From positions 186,001 through 250,000 of the forward strand of contig NZ_CP029427.2 in assembly GCF_002266465.3 (NCBI RefSeq): a DNA stretch of 64,000 nucleotides, given 5' to 3'. The translations under genes were made by a program, and so were the position numbers. Source of the DNA: Bradyrhizobium symbiodeficiens (GTDB taxonomy: Bacteria; Pseudomonadota; Alphaproteobacteria; Rhizobiales; Xanthobacteraceae). Below are positions 1-10,735 of this stretch, one piece after another. Under the pieces are notes generated by a model. The model ran no database searches, was not told the DNA's origin, and saw only the letters and a program-made list of their open reading frames with translations. How positions within the stretch are numbered: the first letter of the stretch is position 1; every line of letters begins with the position of its first letter.

Positions 1-788
1 TCGTCGCCGACGGCATCGAGGCCTCGCTGATCGCGCGACGCCTCGAGCGCTGGGGTGGCCAGACCTGCATGGTTGCGGATGTGGCGGTCGCCGAAGCGCT
101 GCTGCCGGAACGCTCATGGCACGCGGTGCTGATCGATCGTGCGGTCGGCCCCGCCGCGGCCGACCAGCTGGGCGAAATGGCCCGTGCGCATGCGCTGCAG
201 CGTCTCGTGCTGCTGACGTCGGGCTCGCGCCATGAAAAGCTGTCGCCGGCCTTCACCGGCTTTCTGGTGAAGCCGTTGCGGGCGGCCTCGCTCGCTGCGC
301 GCCTCGCGCTGACGCCGGAGGTCGCCTCACCAGATCTCGCGCCGGAACCGCCGGCTGACGCCGCCGGCGCGGCCGCTTCGAAAGGCCTGTCGATCCTCGT
401 CGCCGAGGACAATGAGATCAATGCGCTGTTGATGCGCTCGCTGCTGACGAAGCTCGGCCATCGCGTCGTCATCGCGGTGCACGGCGAGGCCGCGCTGGAG
501 TCCTGGCTCGCCGCATCATCGGCCGGCACGCCCTATGATCTCGTGCTGATGGACATCCAGATGCCACAGCTCGACGGCATCGAGGCGACCAAGCGCATCC
601 GCGCGCATGAGGCCGCGACCGGCGGCCACCACACGCCGATCCTCGCACTCACCGCCAATACTCTGGTGGAGGATCGCTATGCCTGCTTCGAGGCAGGCAT
701 GAATGGATTCCTGATCAAGCCGCTCGATCGCGACAAGTTGGACGAAGCGCTGGCAGGTCTTGCGGCGTCACGGCGGCTGGCCGTCTGA
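1..788 (+). CDS. Hybrid sensor kinase / response regulator, C-terminal part (5' truncated)
   Basis: The reading frame is open to the left window edge, so only the end of the protein is visible. A canonical receiver domain spans about nt 385-770: acidic pair in VAEDNEIN, phospho-acceptor Asp in LMDIQMPQLDG, Thr in LALTANT and Lys in FLIKPL. Before it (about nt 1-310) is a weaker receiver-like module with VLIDRA and FLVKPL, probably a second, degenerate REC domain. Tandem receivers at a C-terminus are usual for hybrid histidine kinases that act in phosphorelays. The kinase core lies outside the window, so the input signal cannot be named. A stand-alone double-REC regulator is the alternative. 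Confidence 0.8.
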   Translation, partial: VADGIEASLIARRLERWGGQTCMVADVAVAEALLPERSWHAVLIDRAVGPAAADQLGEMARAHALQRLVLLTSGSRHEKLSPAFTGFLVKPLRAASLAARLALTPEVASPDLAPEPPADAAGAAASKGLSILVAEDNEINALLMRSLLTKLGHRVVIAVHGEAALESWLAASSAGTPYDLVLMDIQMPQLDGIEATKRIRAHEAATGGHHTPILALTANTLVEDRYACFEAGMNGFLIKPLDRDKLDEALAGLAASRRLAV

Positions 789-894
789 TCCGGAATTTCG
801 CGGGAACCTTCATCGCGGCGACAATCGATAATTGAAATCGGCCGCATTGCGCGTCACCATAGCTGGGGGCGTTTTGCAACGAAGGACTTTGCGC

Positions 895-1524
895 ATGAAC
901 GTGCTTTGCCGCCTCGCACTCGTTGTTTTTCTCGCTGGAATGTCCCGCCCCGCCGTAGCCGATACGCCGGAGCTCATCGCCTCGCTCAAGCAAGGCGGCT
1001 TTGTCCTGATCTTTCGGCACACCGCCACCGACGACAGCCAGAAGGATGTTTACCCCTTCAAGTTCGACGACATGAGCGCGCAGCGCCAGCTCAGCGACAA
1101 GGGCAGGGACATGGCACGACAGATTGGGACGGCCGTGAAGGAGCGTGCGATCCCGATCGGCGATGTCTATACCAGCCGGCTCAACCGCGCGATCGAGGCC
1201 GGCAAACTGATCACCGGCCGCGAGGTCAAGCCGGTTGACGCCTTGACGGACAGCAGCAACGCCAGCGCATCGGGAATGGCAAACCCGACCGGTGCCAATG
1301 CAAAGGCCGGACAGGCTGTGCGTCAGCTCGTCGACGCGCCGCCGAGTGCCGGAACCAACACCTTCCTGGTCACCCACAAGACCAACATCGCCGATGCCTT
1401 CGGTAAGGAGGCCGGCGACGTGCAGGAAGGAGAAGCTTTCGTCTACAAGGCCGGCTCCTCGGGCTCCGCCACCTTTGCTGGACGCATCAAAATCGCCGAT
1501 TGGACAGCGAAGACCGGCAAGTGA
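895..1524 (+). CDS. Histidine phosphatase superfamily protein, exported
   Basis: 209 aa starting at an ATG that opens a clear signal peptide (MNVLCRLALVVFLAGMSRPAVA), so a periplasmic location is inferred; the frame is open further upstream but that start would bury the signal. The phosphohistidine motif is FRHTATD (RHT in place of the usual RHG), followed by SRLNRAIEAG and a second His in LVTHKTNIADAFG. These are the core elements of the branch-1 histidine phosphatase fold (phosphoglycerate-mutase-like). The substrate is unknown. It stands alone between the kinase fragment and the exporter gene. Confidence 0.75.
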   Translation: MNVLCRLALVVFLAGMSRPAVADTPELIASLKQGGFVLIFRHTATDDSQKDVYPFKFDDMSAQRQLSDKGRDMARQIGTAVKERAIPIGDVYTSRLNRAIEAGKLITGREVKPVDALTDSSNASASGMANPTGANAKAGQAVRQLVDAPPSAGTNTFLVTHKTNIADAFGKEAGDVQEGEAFVYKAGSSGSATFAGRIKIADWTAKTGK

Positions 1525-1629
1525 CCGAACGCGGCGGCCGGTGCGACGGAGGCGGAGCGTGACTTGCCGCTCCGCCTCCGTCCTGTGATACCAACGTCCC
1601 GATGGGTGCGACTGGAGGACCGGCGACAC

Positions 1630-2688
1630 GTGAAAACATCGGAAGACCGCTCATTCCTGGTCTGGCTTGGCGTCATCTCCATCGCGTTCGGCTGGGTGCT
1701 TTGGCCATTTTCCGGCGCATTGCTGTGGGCCACGCTGCTGGCGATCATTTTCGCGCCATTCTATCGACGGTGCCTGGAAACATTGCCGGGATGGCATAAT
1801 CTCGCCGCACTTTTCACCGTGATCGTCGTGGTCGTCATGGTCCTGATCCCCATCGGGGTCGTGATCGCTTCGCTCGTCGACCAAGGTGGCGAGGTGGTTC
1901 AGCGCGTTCAGACCGGCGAGATCGATCTGACTCATCCGCTACAGCAACTGAAAGCCGCGCTGCCGGACTGGGCCGTGTCGATGTCGGATCGCCTGGCCGG
2001 CATCGATCTGACATCCCTGAAAGAACGCCTGTCGAGCCTGGTGGTCCCGGCCGGCCAGCAGCTGGCGGGGCACGCGCTCAACATAGGTCAGTTCACGGCT
2101 GAGTTTGTCGCGAGCGTGCTCGTGATGCTCTACGTGCTGTTCTTCCTGCTGCGCGACGGGGATGAGCTGAACCTGCGCATCCGCGGCGCGGTGCCGCTGC
2201 GGGCGAGCCACACCGCCGAGATCATGGATGCGTTCACCCTCGCGGTGCGCGGGACGATCAAGGGAATCATCCTGGTTGCCCTGATTCAGGGCGCGCTTGG
2301 CGGAGTGATCTTCTGGCTGCTCGGCCTGACTGCGCCGCTGCTGGCGGGCGCCATCATGGCGCTACTTTCACTTCTGCCCGTGCTCGGCTCCGCCCTGGTC
2401 TGGGCTCCGGTCGGACTCTATCTGCTTGTGGCCGGCCCCGTCACGAAGGGGATCATCCTGCTCGCTTTCGGCACTTTCGTGATTGGCCTCGCGGACAACT
2501 TTCTCCGCCCCATCCTGGTGGGACAGTCGATCCGGATGCCGAGCTACATTGTGTTGCTCGCCACCCTGGGCGGTCTCGCGGCTTTCGGGGCGAACGGCTT
2601 CGTCATCGGCCCACTCGTCGCCGCCATGTTCCTGACGGCCTGGCAGGTCTTCGTCCGCTCGAAAAAGCAACGGGAAGTCCGCAAATGA
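1630..2688 (+). CDS. AI-2E family transporter (TqsA/PerM-like)
   Basis: 352 aa, highly hydrophobic, with the family layout: paired N-terminal TM helices (FLVWLGVISIAFGWVLWPFSGALLWATLLAIIFAP), a soluble helical insert, then a C-terminal TM bundle containing the typical GLADNFLRPILVGQ segment. I chose GTG at 1630 because a GGAGG Shine-Dalgarno lies at about 1613-1617; the upstream ATG at 1564 would add 22 charged residues with no homologous look. Members export small molecules or act as Na+/H+ antiporters; the specific substrate cannot be read from sequence. Confidence 0.85.
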   Translation: MKTSEDRSFLVWLGVISIAFGWVLWPFSGALLWATLLAIIFAPFYRRCLETLPGWHNLAALFTVIVVVVMVLIPIGVVIASLVDQGGEVVQRVQTGEIDLTHPLQQLKAALPDWAVSMSDRLAGIDLTSLKERLSSLVVPAGQQLAGHALNIGQFTAEFVASVLVMLYVLFFLLRDGDELNLRIRGAVPLRASHTAEIMDAFTLAVRGTIKGIILVALIQGALGGVIFWLLGLTAPLLAGAIMALLSLLPVLGSALVWAPVGLYLLVAGPVTKGIILLAFGTFVIGLADNFLRPILVGQSIRMPSYIVLLATLGGLAAFGANGFVIGPLVAAMFLTAWQVFVRSKKQREVRK

Positions 2689-2692
2689 CCTG

Positions 2693-2932
2693 CTACGCGG
2701 CGTAGGCTATGAAGCGCGGCGCGGAGAGCTTCTCGGGCGGCCCCTGAGTGTCCTCGAATATCGTGTCGGTCTTTGCCGCGCGCTTGCAATGCGGGCAGAC
2801 GAACAGATGCGCGATCACCGGAACCGGCTCGTCCGCGAGCAGCTCCGAACGGTACCACCGCATCTCGACATGGCAATCCGGGCAGGTCGGTGCTTCGAGT
2901 TGTTCCGCAGCGCTTCTGAGACGATCAACCAT
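2693..2932 (-). CDS. Small zinc-ribbon-like protein of unknown function
   Basis: 79 aa from the ATG preceded by AGGG; an upstream GTG at 2995 would give 100 aa but has its purine run too close. Two Cys pairs, CPDC near the N-terminus and CPHC in the centre, are spaced as in a single zinc ribbon. I do not recognise a named family. It converges with the AI-2E transporter gene, with only 4 nt between stop codons. Confidence 0.6.
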   Translation of the reverse strand: MVDRLRSAAEQLEAPTCPDCHVEMRWYRSELLADEPVPVIAHLFVCPHCKRAAKTDTIFEDTQGPPEKLSAPRFIAYAA

Positions 2933-3034
2933 CGAACCCTCGCGTTTTCGAAGGTCATAACTCAATACCTTTTGCCGGTCTGCAATAAAAGACACTCCTG
3001 CGCGAATGCGCTGGGGCCCCGCCCGCCGCGGCGC

Positions 3035-3991
3035 TTACAGCCGCCTGAGCGCCACGCTCTCCACCGTGTGGTCGGCGCCCTTCTTCAGGATCAACGTCGC
3101 GCGGGGGCGGGTCGGCAAAATGTTGTCCTCGAGGTTGGCGAGGTTGGTGCGCTCCCAGATTGCGATCGCCGTGGCGGTGGCTTCCTCGTCCGACAGCAGC
3201 GCGTAGCGATTGAAATAGGATTTCGGGTTGGTGAACGCGGTGTCCCGCAGCGCCAGGAAGCGCTTGATGTACCATTGCCGCAGCGCCGCTTCGTCGGCGT
3301 CGATATAGACCGAGAAGTCGAAGAAGTCGGAGACGACGGGCACCGCCTTGCCGTCGCGCGGCAGCTTGCCGGTCTGCAGCACGTTGACGCCCTCGACGAT
3401 CAGAATGTCGGGCTGATCGATCTCGGCCCACTGGCTCGGCACGATGTCGTAGGTCAGATGTGAATAGACCGGGGCGCGCACGTGACGGCGGCCGGATTTG
3501 ATGTCGGAAAGGAAGCTGAGCAGCAGCGGCAGGTCGTAGCTCTCCGGAAAGCCCTTCTTCTGCATGATGCCCTGCCGCTCGAGCACCGCGTTGGGATAGA
3601 GAAATCCGTCGGTCGTGATCAGCTCGACCTTCGGCCGGGGCGACCAGCGCGCCAGCAGCGCTTGAAGCACACGAGCCGTGGTGGATTTCCCAACCGCGAC
3701 CGATCCGGCGACGCCGATGATGTAGGGCACCTTGCGGTCGCGGATGTCAAGGAATTGGCGCTCGGCGTAATACAGGCGCTGCATCGCGTCGACATAGATC
3801 GAGAGCAGGCGCGACAACGGAAGATAGATGTCCTCGACTTCCTTGAGATCGAGGCGATCGTGCAGCGAGCGCAACCGGTCGAACTCGCCCGGCTCCAACG
3901 TCATCGGCGTATCGTCGCGCAGACGCGCCCACTCCTGGCGCGTATAGATGCGGTACGGATTATATTGCTGCTCGGGTGCGCGGATATCCAT
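3035..3991 (-). CDS. coaA: Type I pantothenate kinase
   Basis: 318 aa, the normal length for the bacterial CoaA family. Walker [10 protein letters not shown] lies at residues 96-104, followed by [12 protein letters not shown] and the conserved SYFNRYALL segment. It phosphorylates pantothenate with ATP, the first and rate-limiting step of coenzyme A synthesis, in the cytosol. It is the last gene of the minus-strand run that contains hisB-H-A-F-E and follows hisE by 27 nt, so co-transcription with the histidine genes is likely. coaE, the last step of the pathway, is 13 kb away. Confidence 0.96.
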   Translation of the reverse strand: MDIRAPEQQYNPYRIYTRQEWARLRDDTPMTLEPGEFDRLRSLHDRLDLKEVEDIYLPLSRLLSIYVDAMQRLYYAERQFLDIRDRKVPYIIGVAGSVAVGKSTTARVLQALLARWSPRPKVELITTDGFLYPNAVLERQGIMQKKGFPESYDLPLLLSFLSDIKSGRRHVRAPVYSHLTYDIVPSQWAEIDQPDILIVEGVNVLQTGKLPRDGKAVPVVSDFFDFSVYIDADEAALRQWYIKRFLALRDTAFTNPKSYFNRYALLSDEEATATAIAIWERTNLANLEDNILPTRPRATLILKKGADHTVESVALRRL

Positions 3992-4018
3992 GACGCGACC
4001 TTCTCCGTTGGGGCTATG

Positions 4019-4339
4019 TCAGCCCTTACGCGACGCTTTCTCTTCCAACCCCGACATATTCGTTCGCTTGTCGAGCGCGGCTTCCACCTCTTCCAGCTTT
4101 ACGCCGCGGGACTTGAGCAGCACAAGGAAGTGATAGAGCAGATCGGCACCTTCAGCGATCAGATGTGCGCGATCGTTTTCGACTGCTGCGATTACGGTTT
4201 CGACTGCTTCCTCACCGAACTTCTTGGCGCAATGCTCGGCGCCCTTGTCGAGAAGCTTGCGGGTATAGGACGCTTCGCCGCCGGCCGCTGCGCGGACGTC
4301 GATGGTCTCGGCCAGATCGTGGATCGTGAAACGCGGCAT
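4019..4339 (-). CDS. hisE: Phosphoribosyl-ATP pyrophosphatase
   Basis: 106 aa MazG-fold protein with the metal-binding helix EEAVETVIAA and a second acidic helix ADLLYHFLVLL. It hydrolyses PR-ATP to PR-AMP and pyrophosphate, step two of histidine synthesis. It is a stand-alone HisE, not fused to HisI. It lies 102 nt downstream of hisF and just before coaA on the same strand. Confidence 0.96.
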   Translation of the reverse strand: MPRFTIHDLAETIDVRAAAGGEASYTRKLLDKGAEHCAKKFGEEAVETVIAAVENDRAHLIAEGADLLYHFLVLLKSRGVKLEEVEAALDKRTNMSGLEEKASRKG

Positions 4340-4441
4340 CGGAATTACTCGGAAACACGCTTGTCAGAACACTTGGCAACACACTTGGCCATGGAGACCA
4401 TTCCCCGCTACCTCATGTAGCACTTTTATGAACGGGAGTCG

Positions 4442-5218
4442 TCAGGCATCGAGGCGCATGGCCAGTCCGCGCCGGGCCATGTGCTCCTTGGCTTCGCGAA
4501 TGGTGAATTCCCCGAAATGGAAGATCGAGGCGGCCAGCACGGCCGTGGCGTGGCCGTCGCGGATCCCGTCGACGAGGTGATCGAGATTGCCGACGCCGCC
4601 CGAGGCGATCACGGGCACGGCAACGCTGTCGGCGATCGCCCGGGTCAGCGGGATGTCGAATCCCTGCCGCGTGCCGTCGCGATCCATCGAGGTCAGCAGG
4701 ATTTCACCGGCGCCGAGCGAGACCACTTCCTGGGCATATTCGATGGCGTCGATGCCGGTCGAATTGCGGCCGCCATGGGTAAAGATCTCCCAGCGCTCGC
4801 CGCCGCCGGCGCGCTTGACCCGCTTGGCATCGATCGCGACCACCACGCATTGCTCGCCGAATTTTTCGGCCGCTTCCTTGACGAACTCGCGCCGTGACAC
4901 CGCCGCGCTGTTGATCGAGACCTTGTCGGCGCCGGCGCGCAGCAGCGTCTTGATGTCATTGACCTCACGCACGCCGCCGCCGACGGTCACCGGCATGAAG
5001 CAGGCTTCCGCCGTGCGCCGGACCACGTCCAGCATGATGCCGCGGTTCTCATGGGTCGCGGTGATGTCGAGGAAGGTGAGCTCGTCGGCGCCGGCGGCGT
5101 CATAGGCGATCGCCGCTTCGACGGGGTCGCCGGCATCCCGGAGATCGACGAAATTGACGCCCTTGACGACGCGGCCGTCCTTGACGTCGAGGCAGGGGAT
5201 CACGCGCACCTTGAACAT
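4442..5218 (-). CDS. hisF: Imidazole glycerol phosphate synthase, cyclase subunit
   Basis: 258 aa (beta/alpha)8 barrel with [15 protein letters not shown] near the N-terminus (catalytic Asp), the phosphate loop [13 protein letters not shown] and the second catalytic Asp in VVAIDAKRV. With HisH it makes imidazole glycerol phosphate and AICAR from PRFAR plus ammonia channelled from glutamine. The start codon lies 2 nt after the hisA stop, so translation is tightly coupled. Confidence 0.97.
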   Translation of the reverse strand: MFKVRVIPCLDVKDGRVVKGVNFVDLRDAGDPVEAAIAYDAAGADELTFLDITATHENRGIMLDVVRRTAEACFMPVTVGGGVREVNDIKTLLRAGADKVSINSAAVSRREFVKEAAEKFGEQCVVVAIDAKRVKRAGGGERWEIFTHGGRNSTGIDAIEYAQEVVSLGAGEILLTSMDRDGTRQGFDIPLTRAIADSVAVPVIASGGVGNLDHLVDGIRDGHATAVLAASIFHFGEFTIREAKEHMARRGLAMRLDA

Positions 5219-5220
5219 GT

Positions 5221-5973
5221 TCAGCTCCCGGGCGCGCGCGCGTTGCGGATCAAGGTGAGGGCGGCGGCCGGATCGAGCCGGCCGTCATAGAGCGCGCGGC
5301 CGGCAATCGCGCCGGCGAGCTTTTTCGCCCGCGGCGTCAGCATCGCCTTGACGTCCTCGATCGAGGCGAGGCCGCCGGAGGCAATGACGGGAATAGAGAT
5401 GGCGTCGGCCAGCGCAATGGTCGCGTCGAGGTTCAGGCCCTTGAGCAGGCCATCGCGCGCGATGTCGGTGAAGATGATGGCGGCAACGCCGGCATCCTCG
5501 AAACGCTGCGCGATCTCCAGCGCCGTCACCTGCGAGGTCTCGGCCCAGCCTTCGACCGCGACCTTGCCGTCGCGCGCATCCAGCCCGACCGCGACGCGGC
5601 CCGGGAATTTCTTCGCGGCAGCCTTCACCAGCTCCGGATCGCGGACCGCGGCGGTGCCGATGATGACGCGGGTGATGCCCTTGTCGAGCCAGGCTTCGAC
5701 GGTCTCGAGATCGCGAATGCCGCCGCCGAGCTGCACCGGAATCCTGATCGTCTTCAGCATCGCCTCGACGGCCTCGGCATTCACCGGCTTGCCGGCGAAC
5801 GCACCGTCGAGATCGACGACGTGGAGATACTCGAAACCCCGCTCGACGAAGCTCTGCGCCTGGGCGGCCGGATTGAGGTTGAACACGGTCGCGCGCGCCA
5901 TGTCGCCTTGCTCGAGGCGCACGCACTGGCCGTTCTTGAGATCGATCGCGGGAAAGAGAATCACGGTTTCCAT
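5221..5973 (-). CDS. hisA: ProFAR isomerase
   Basis: 250 aa half-barrel-duplicated TIM barrel paralogous to HisF. The N-terminal [16 protein letters not shown] carries the first catalytic Asp and [13 protein letters not shown] the second. It catalyses the Amadori rearrangement of ProFAR to PRFAR. Its 5' end overlaps the end of hisH by 13 nt. Confidence 0.97.
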   Translation of the reverse strand: METVILFPAIDLKNGQCVRLEQGDMARATVFNLNPAAQAQSFVERGFEYLHVVDLDGAFAGKPVNAEAVEAMLKTIRIPVQLGGGIRDLETVEAWLDKGITRVIIGTAAVRDPELVKAAAKKFPGRVAVGLDARDGKVAVEGWAETSQVTALEIAQRFEDAGVAAIIFTDIARDGLLKGLNLDATIALADAISIPVIASGGLASIEDVKAMLTPRAKKLAGAIAGRALYDGRLDPAAALTLIRNARAPGS

Positions 5974-6611
5974 CGCAAAAAGTTCGAGATCAGGGCCAAT
6001 CCAAAACGCTGGCTCTTCTCGGGGTGAAACTGCGTGCCGATGGCGGTGTCCTTGCCGACGATGGCGGTGACGGGCCCGCCATAGTCGGCGCGCGCGAGCA
6101 CGTCCGCCTCGTTGGCAGCATTGAGGTGGTAGGAGTGCACGAAATAAGCGTGCTGGCCTTTGGGGCCGAGCGGCAGCCTCTCCAGCACCGGGTGCTCGCG
6201 CAGGACGTCGAGCGTATTCCAGCCCATGTGCGGAATCTTCAAGCTCTCGTCGCGCGGCGCGATCTTCTCGACGTCGCCGCCGATCCAGTTCAGACCTTCG
6301 GTGATGACATGCTCCTTGCCGCGGCTCGCCATCAGTTGCATGCCGACACAGATACCGAAGAACGGCCGCGCCTTGACCCGCACCGCTTCCGTGATTGCTT
6401 CGACCATGCCGTTGACTTCATCCAGCCCGCGCCGGCAATCGGCGAAGGCGCCGACGCCCGGCAGCACCAGTCGGTCGGCCTCGTAGGCCTGATCTGGGTC
6501 GCTGGTCACGAAAACCTTTTGCGGATTTTCGAGGCTGCGCGCGGCGCGCTCGAACGCCTTGGCGGCGGAATGCAGATTTCCGGAACCGTAATCGATGATG
6601 GCGACGCTCAT
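5961..6611 (-). CDS. hisH: Imidazole glycerol phosphate synthase, glutaminase subunit
   Basis: 216 aa class I glutamine amidotransferase. The nucleophile elbow is GICVGMQ (Cys) and the His/Glu dyad is in TQFHPEKS; the N-terminus [13 protein letters not shown] is typical. It supplies ammonia to HisF. I used the ATG that makes a 4-nt ATGA overlap with the upstream DUF2628 gene; a longer frame exists but lies inside that gene. Confidence 0.96.
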   Translation of the reverse strand: MSVAIIDYGSGNLHSAAKAFERAARSLENPQKVFVTSDPDQAYEADRLVLPGVGAFADCRRGLDEVNGMVEAITEAVRVKARPFFGICVGMQLMASRGKEHVITEGLNWIGGDVEKIAPRDESLKIPHMGWNTLDVLREHPVLERLPLGPKGQHAYFVHSYHLNAANEADVLARADYGGPVTAIVGKDTAIGTQFHPEKSQRFGLALISNFLRWKP

Positions 6612-7138
6612 CTTGACCCTCCCGGTTCTGGAAACAACCCGATGATGCCACCGGCCGGAATCGGCGGCGGGTTCGAGAATTGCTGACCCGGCACGCTGCG
6701 GGTCGGTGGCGGGCCACCGCGGTCGACGGCCCATTGATCGTTGACGATGCCGCGCTGCTTCTGGCTCCAGCGCTCGAAGAAGCGGCGCTCGGCGGTGTCC
6801 TCGTCATCGGCGACCACCACGTCGAGCTGCCGCCATTTGCCGCGCGACAGCGTCCAGCGGCGCAGGCTCGAGGCCTCGAAGCCCGTCAGGAGCGCGACGA
6901 TGACATCGGCGAAGAAGATCGAAGCGCGCCCGACACCGAGGCTGGACAGCCCCGCGTTGAACGCGGCGACGAAGACCAGATAGCCGATCAGCGCCAGCCA
7001 CAGCCTGTTCCACAGCAGCCAGAGCGGACCGAAGATCATCGCCCAGAAATGGAATCCGTCGCGCACGAACACGAACTTGTCGGTCGCGCGCAGATCGGCT
7101 CCGGCGGGGGAGGGAGCATGAATTGTATAGACAGGCAT
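6608..7138 (-). CDS. DUF2628 domain membrane protein inside the his operon
   Basis: 176 aa. The N-terminal sequence (PVYTIHAP, then [27 protein letters not shown]) matches the DUF2628 pattern: a short soluble start followed by closely spaced TM helices. The C-terminal part is hydrophilic and Pro-rich. It overlaps hisH by 4 nt (ATGA) and starts 65 nt after hisB, so it is translated as part of the histidine operon. It has no known role in histidine synthesis. Confidence 0.8.
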   Translation of the reverse strand: MPVYTIHAPSPAGADLRATDKFVFVRDGFHFWAMIFGPLWLLWNRLWLALIGYLVFVAAFNAGLSSLGVGRASIFFADVIVALLTGFEASSLRRWTLSRGKWRQLDVVVADDEDTAERRFFERWSQKQRGIVNDQWAVDRGGPPPTRSVPGQQFSNPPPIPAGGIIGLFPEPGGSR

Positions 7139-7203
7139 GGTGATGCCCCGTTTCCAGGAATTCAGTGATACCGCAAGCGGCGCGTGCCGCCGGCCGAAAG
7201 ACG

Positions 7204-7797
7204 TCAGCCGCCGAGCGAGCCCTTGGTCGACGGGATCTCTCCCACCGCTTTCGGATCGATCGCGACCGCGGTGCGCAGCGCCCGAGCCAGCCCCTTGAAG
7301 CAGGACTCGGCGATATGGTGGCTGTTATCGCCATATAGGGTCTCGACGTGGAGAGTCACGCCGGCATTCATGGCGAAGGCCTGGAACCACTCGCGCACCA
7401 GCTCGGTGTCGAACTCACCGATCTTGTCGCGGGGGAAGTCGGCCTTGAACACCAGGAACGGGCGGCCCGAGATGTCGATGACCACGCGCGACAGCGTCTC
7501 GTCCATCGGCATGTGCACGCCGGCATAGCGGGTGATGCCCGCCATGTTGCCGAGCGCCTGCCTGACCGCCTGGCCGAGCGCGATGCCGGTGTCTTCGGTG
7601 GTATGGTGATAATCAATGTGCAAATCGCCGACCGCCTTGACCGTGAGGTCGATGCGGGAATGGCGGGCGAGGAGATCGAGCATATGGTCGAAAAAGCCGA
7701 TGCCGGTCGCGATATCAGCCGCGCCGGTGCCATCGAGGTTCACGGTGACCTCGATCTCGGTTTCCTTGGTCTTGCGCTTGATCGTCGCGGTGCGCAT
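7204..7797 (-). CDS. hisB: Imidazoleglycerol-phosphate dehydratase
   Basis: 197 aa monofunctional IGPD. Both metal-binding motifs are present, [14 protein letters not shown] and [18 protein letters not shown], which bind the manganese cluster. It converts IGP to imidazole-acetol phosphate. The fused HisN phosphatase of enteric HisB is absent. It is the first gene of the minus-strand his operon and diverges from hslV across a 188-bp gap. Confidence 0.97.
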   Translation of the reverse strand: MRTATIKRKTKETEIEVTVNLDGTGAADIATGIGFFDHMLDLLARHSRIDLTVKAVGDLHIDYHHTTEDTGIALGQAVRQALGNMAGITRYAGVHMPMDETLSRVVIDISGRPFLVFKADFPRDKIGEFDTELVREWFQAFAMNAGVTLHVETLYGDNSHHIAESCFKGLARALRTAVAIDPKAVGEIPSTKGSLGG

Positions 7798-7878
7798 TGA
7801 AACTAGCTCTCATTGGCTCGGGGCCGAAAACGCCGGTCTTTTAACAGCCAAATGACGCCTTCGCTACCGCGGGATCGC

Positions 7879-7905
7879 CTTGGCAGGCCGGCACTTCCAC
7901 CTATG
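7879..7905 (+). promoter_or_regulatory. Putative RpoH (sigma-32 type) promoter of hslVU
   Basis: CTTG at 7879-7882, a 17-nt spacer and CCTATG at 7900-7905 match the alphaproteobacterial heat-shock pattern (CTTG, 16-18 nt, CYTAT). It lies about 80 nt upstream of hslV, whose product is a classic heat-shock protease. The match is by eye; no transcription start is known. Confidence 0.45.
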
Positions 7906-7985
7906 GTGAGCGAAATTCGGCCCGGAACGGCCCGTTGTGCGCCTGCGCCGGACCGCCTAAATCAGGCGGATAGCGAGGATCATTC

Positions 7986-8546
7986 ATGCAGGCTTCCCAA
8001 AACAGCTCGCCGGGCTGGCACGGCACCACGATCTTGACGGTCCGCAAGGGCGGCAAGGTGGTGGTCGGCGGCGACGGTCAGGTCTCGATCGGTCAGACGG
8101 TCATCAAGTCCAACGCCAAAAAGGTCCGGAAACTCGGCAAGGGCGACGTGATCGGCGGTTTTGCCGGCGCGACCGCCGACGCCTTTACCCTGTTCGAGCG
8201 CCTGGAAGCCAAGCTCGAGCAATATCCGGGGCAGCTGACCCGGGCCGCGGTCGAACTCGCCAAGGACTGGCGCACGGACCGCTATCTGCGCCGGCTGGAG
8301 GCCATGATGATCGTGGCCGACAAGGACGTCTCCCTGGTGCTGACAGGCACCGGCGACGTGCTGGAGCCCGAGGCGGGCGTCATGGCGATCGGCTCCGGCG
8401 GCAATTACGCGCTGGCGGCGGCACGGGCGCTGCTCGACACCGACAAGGACGCCGAGGCCATCGTCCGCCGGTCGCTGGATATCGCTGCGGATATTTGCGT
8501 CTACACCAACCGGAATTTGACCGTCGAAGCGCTGGCGACCGGCTAG
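7986..8546 (+). CDS. hslV: ATP-dependent protease HslV (ClpQ), peptidase subunit
   Basis: 186 aa. The nucleophile Thr is in WHGTTILTV (Gly13/Thr14); removal of a 13-residue leader exposes it, as in other HslV proteins. Two stacked hexamers form the proteasome-like chamber that HslU caps. The motif [13 protein letters not shown] and the length are typical. hslU follows after an interposed gene and a repeat element rather than directly, which is unusual for the pair. Confidence 0.96.
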   Translation: MQASQNSSPGWHGTTILTVRKGGKVVVGGDGQVSIGQTVIKSNAKKVRKLGKGDVIGGFAGATADAFTLFERLEAKLEQYPGQLTRAAVELAKDWRTDRYLRRLEAMMIVADKDVSLVLTGTGDVLEPEAGVMAIGSGGNYALAAARALLDTDKDAEAIVRRSLDIAADICVYTNRNLTVEALATG

Positions 8547-8583
8547 AGCTGTGATCGAACGGCGGCGCTCAGGATTCGGTGTA

Positions 8584-8702
8584 ACCTCTCCCGCTCGCGG
8601 GAGAGGTCGGCGCGTAGCGCCGGGTGAGGGCTCTCGCCTCTTGGGGGCTGTCCCAATGTGGAGGCACCCTCTCCCCAACCCTCTCCCGCAAGCGGGAGAG
8701 GG
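8584..8702. repeat. Bimodal palindromic intergenic repeat, copy 1
   Basis: Two hairpins bound the element: ACCTCTCCCG-N4-CGGGAGAGGT at 8584-8607 and CCCTCTCCCGC-AA-GCGGGAGAGGG at 8679-8702. A related spacer (GGGTGAGGG, CTCTTGGGG) lies between. The same composite occurs in opposite orientation at 11871-11993. It separates hslV from the next gene. It resembles REP/BIME-type repeats. Confidence 0.85.
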
Positions 8703-8738
8703 AGCGCACCGCCGCTTGGACTGCGAGACGGCCCCCTC

Positions 8739-9353
8739 ATGACCCTCGCGCCTCAGAGCATCAAGACGACGATCCCCCCAGCCACCTGGGTCGGCATCGC
8801 GCTGTTGCTGCTGGCGCTGCAGGCCGCCATCCTGTTCGGCATGGGGCGCGTGCCGATCTGCACCTGCGGCTATGTCAAGCTGTGGCACGGCGTGGTGAAC
8901 AGCTCGGAGAATTCCCAGCACATCGCCGACTGGTACACTTTCTCGCACGTCCTGCACGGCTTCCTGTTCTATGGCCTTACCTGGCTTCTGTTCGTGCGGA
9001 TGCCGTTCCTGTCCTTGTCGTGGCCGGCGCGACTGATCATCGCCATGCTGATCGAAGGCGCCTGGGAGATCGTCGAGAACTCGCCCTTCATCATCGAGCG
9101 CTACCGCGCCGGTACGATCTCGCTGGATTATTTCGGCGACAGCATCGTCAATTCGGTCTCGGACAATCTGGCCATGATGCTGGGGTTCCTCGCCGCACGC
9201 GTGCTGCCTGTCAGCGTGACGATCCTGCTCGGACTTGCCTTCGAGATCATGCTGGCGCTGCACATTCGCGACAATCTGACACTCAACATCCTGATGCTGA
9301 TCCATCCGATCGAGGCCGTAAAGCAATGGCAATCCGGCCCGCCCATCATCTGA
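8739..9353 (+). CDS. DUF2585 family integral membrane protein
   Basis: 204 aa with about five hydrophobic segments, starting at the ATG after the repeat element. Conserved-looking blocks include [43 protein letters not shown] and [11 protein letters not shown] recognise the pattern as the DUF2585 (UPF0314) family, whose function is unknown. It lies between hslV and hslU and ends 49 nt before hslU. Confidence 0.8.
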   Translation: MTLAPQSIKTTIPPATWVGIALLLLALQAAILFGMGRVPICTCGYVKLWHGVVNSSENSQHIADWYTFSHVLHGFLFYGLTWLLFVRMPFLSLSWPARLIIAMLIEGAWEIVENSPFIIERYRAGTISLDYFGDSIVNSVSDNLAMMLGFLAARVLPVSVTILLGLAFEIMLALHIRDNLTLNILMLIHPIEAVKQWQSGPPII

Positions 9354-9402
9354 CGCAAAATCCGGCTTGTCCTACCCCGCATCTGACCCTAGCTAAGGTC
9401 CC

Positions 9403-10707
<1,305 letters not shown>

Positions 10708-10735
10708 TTTGGAGCGGTCACGCTATTGATGCGGC

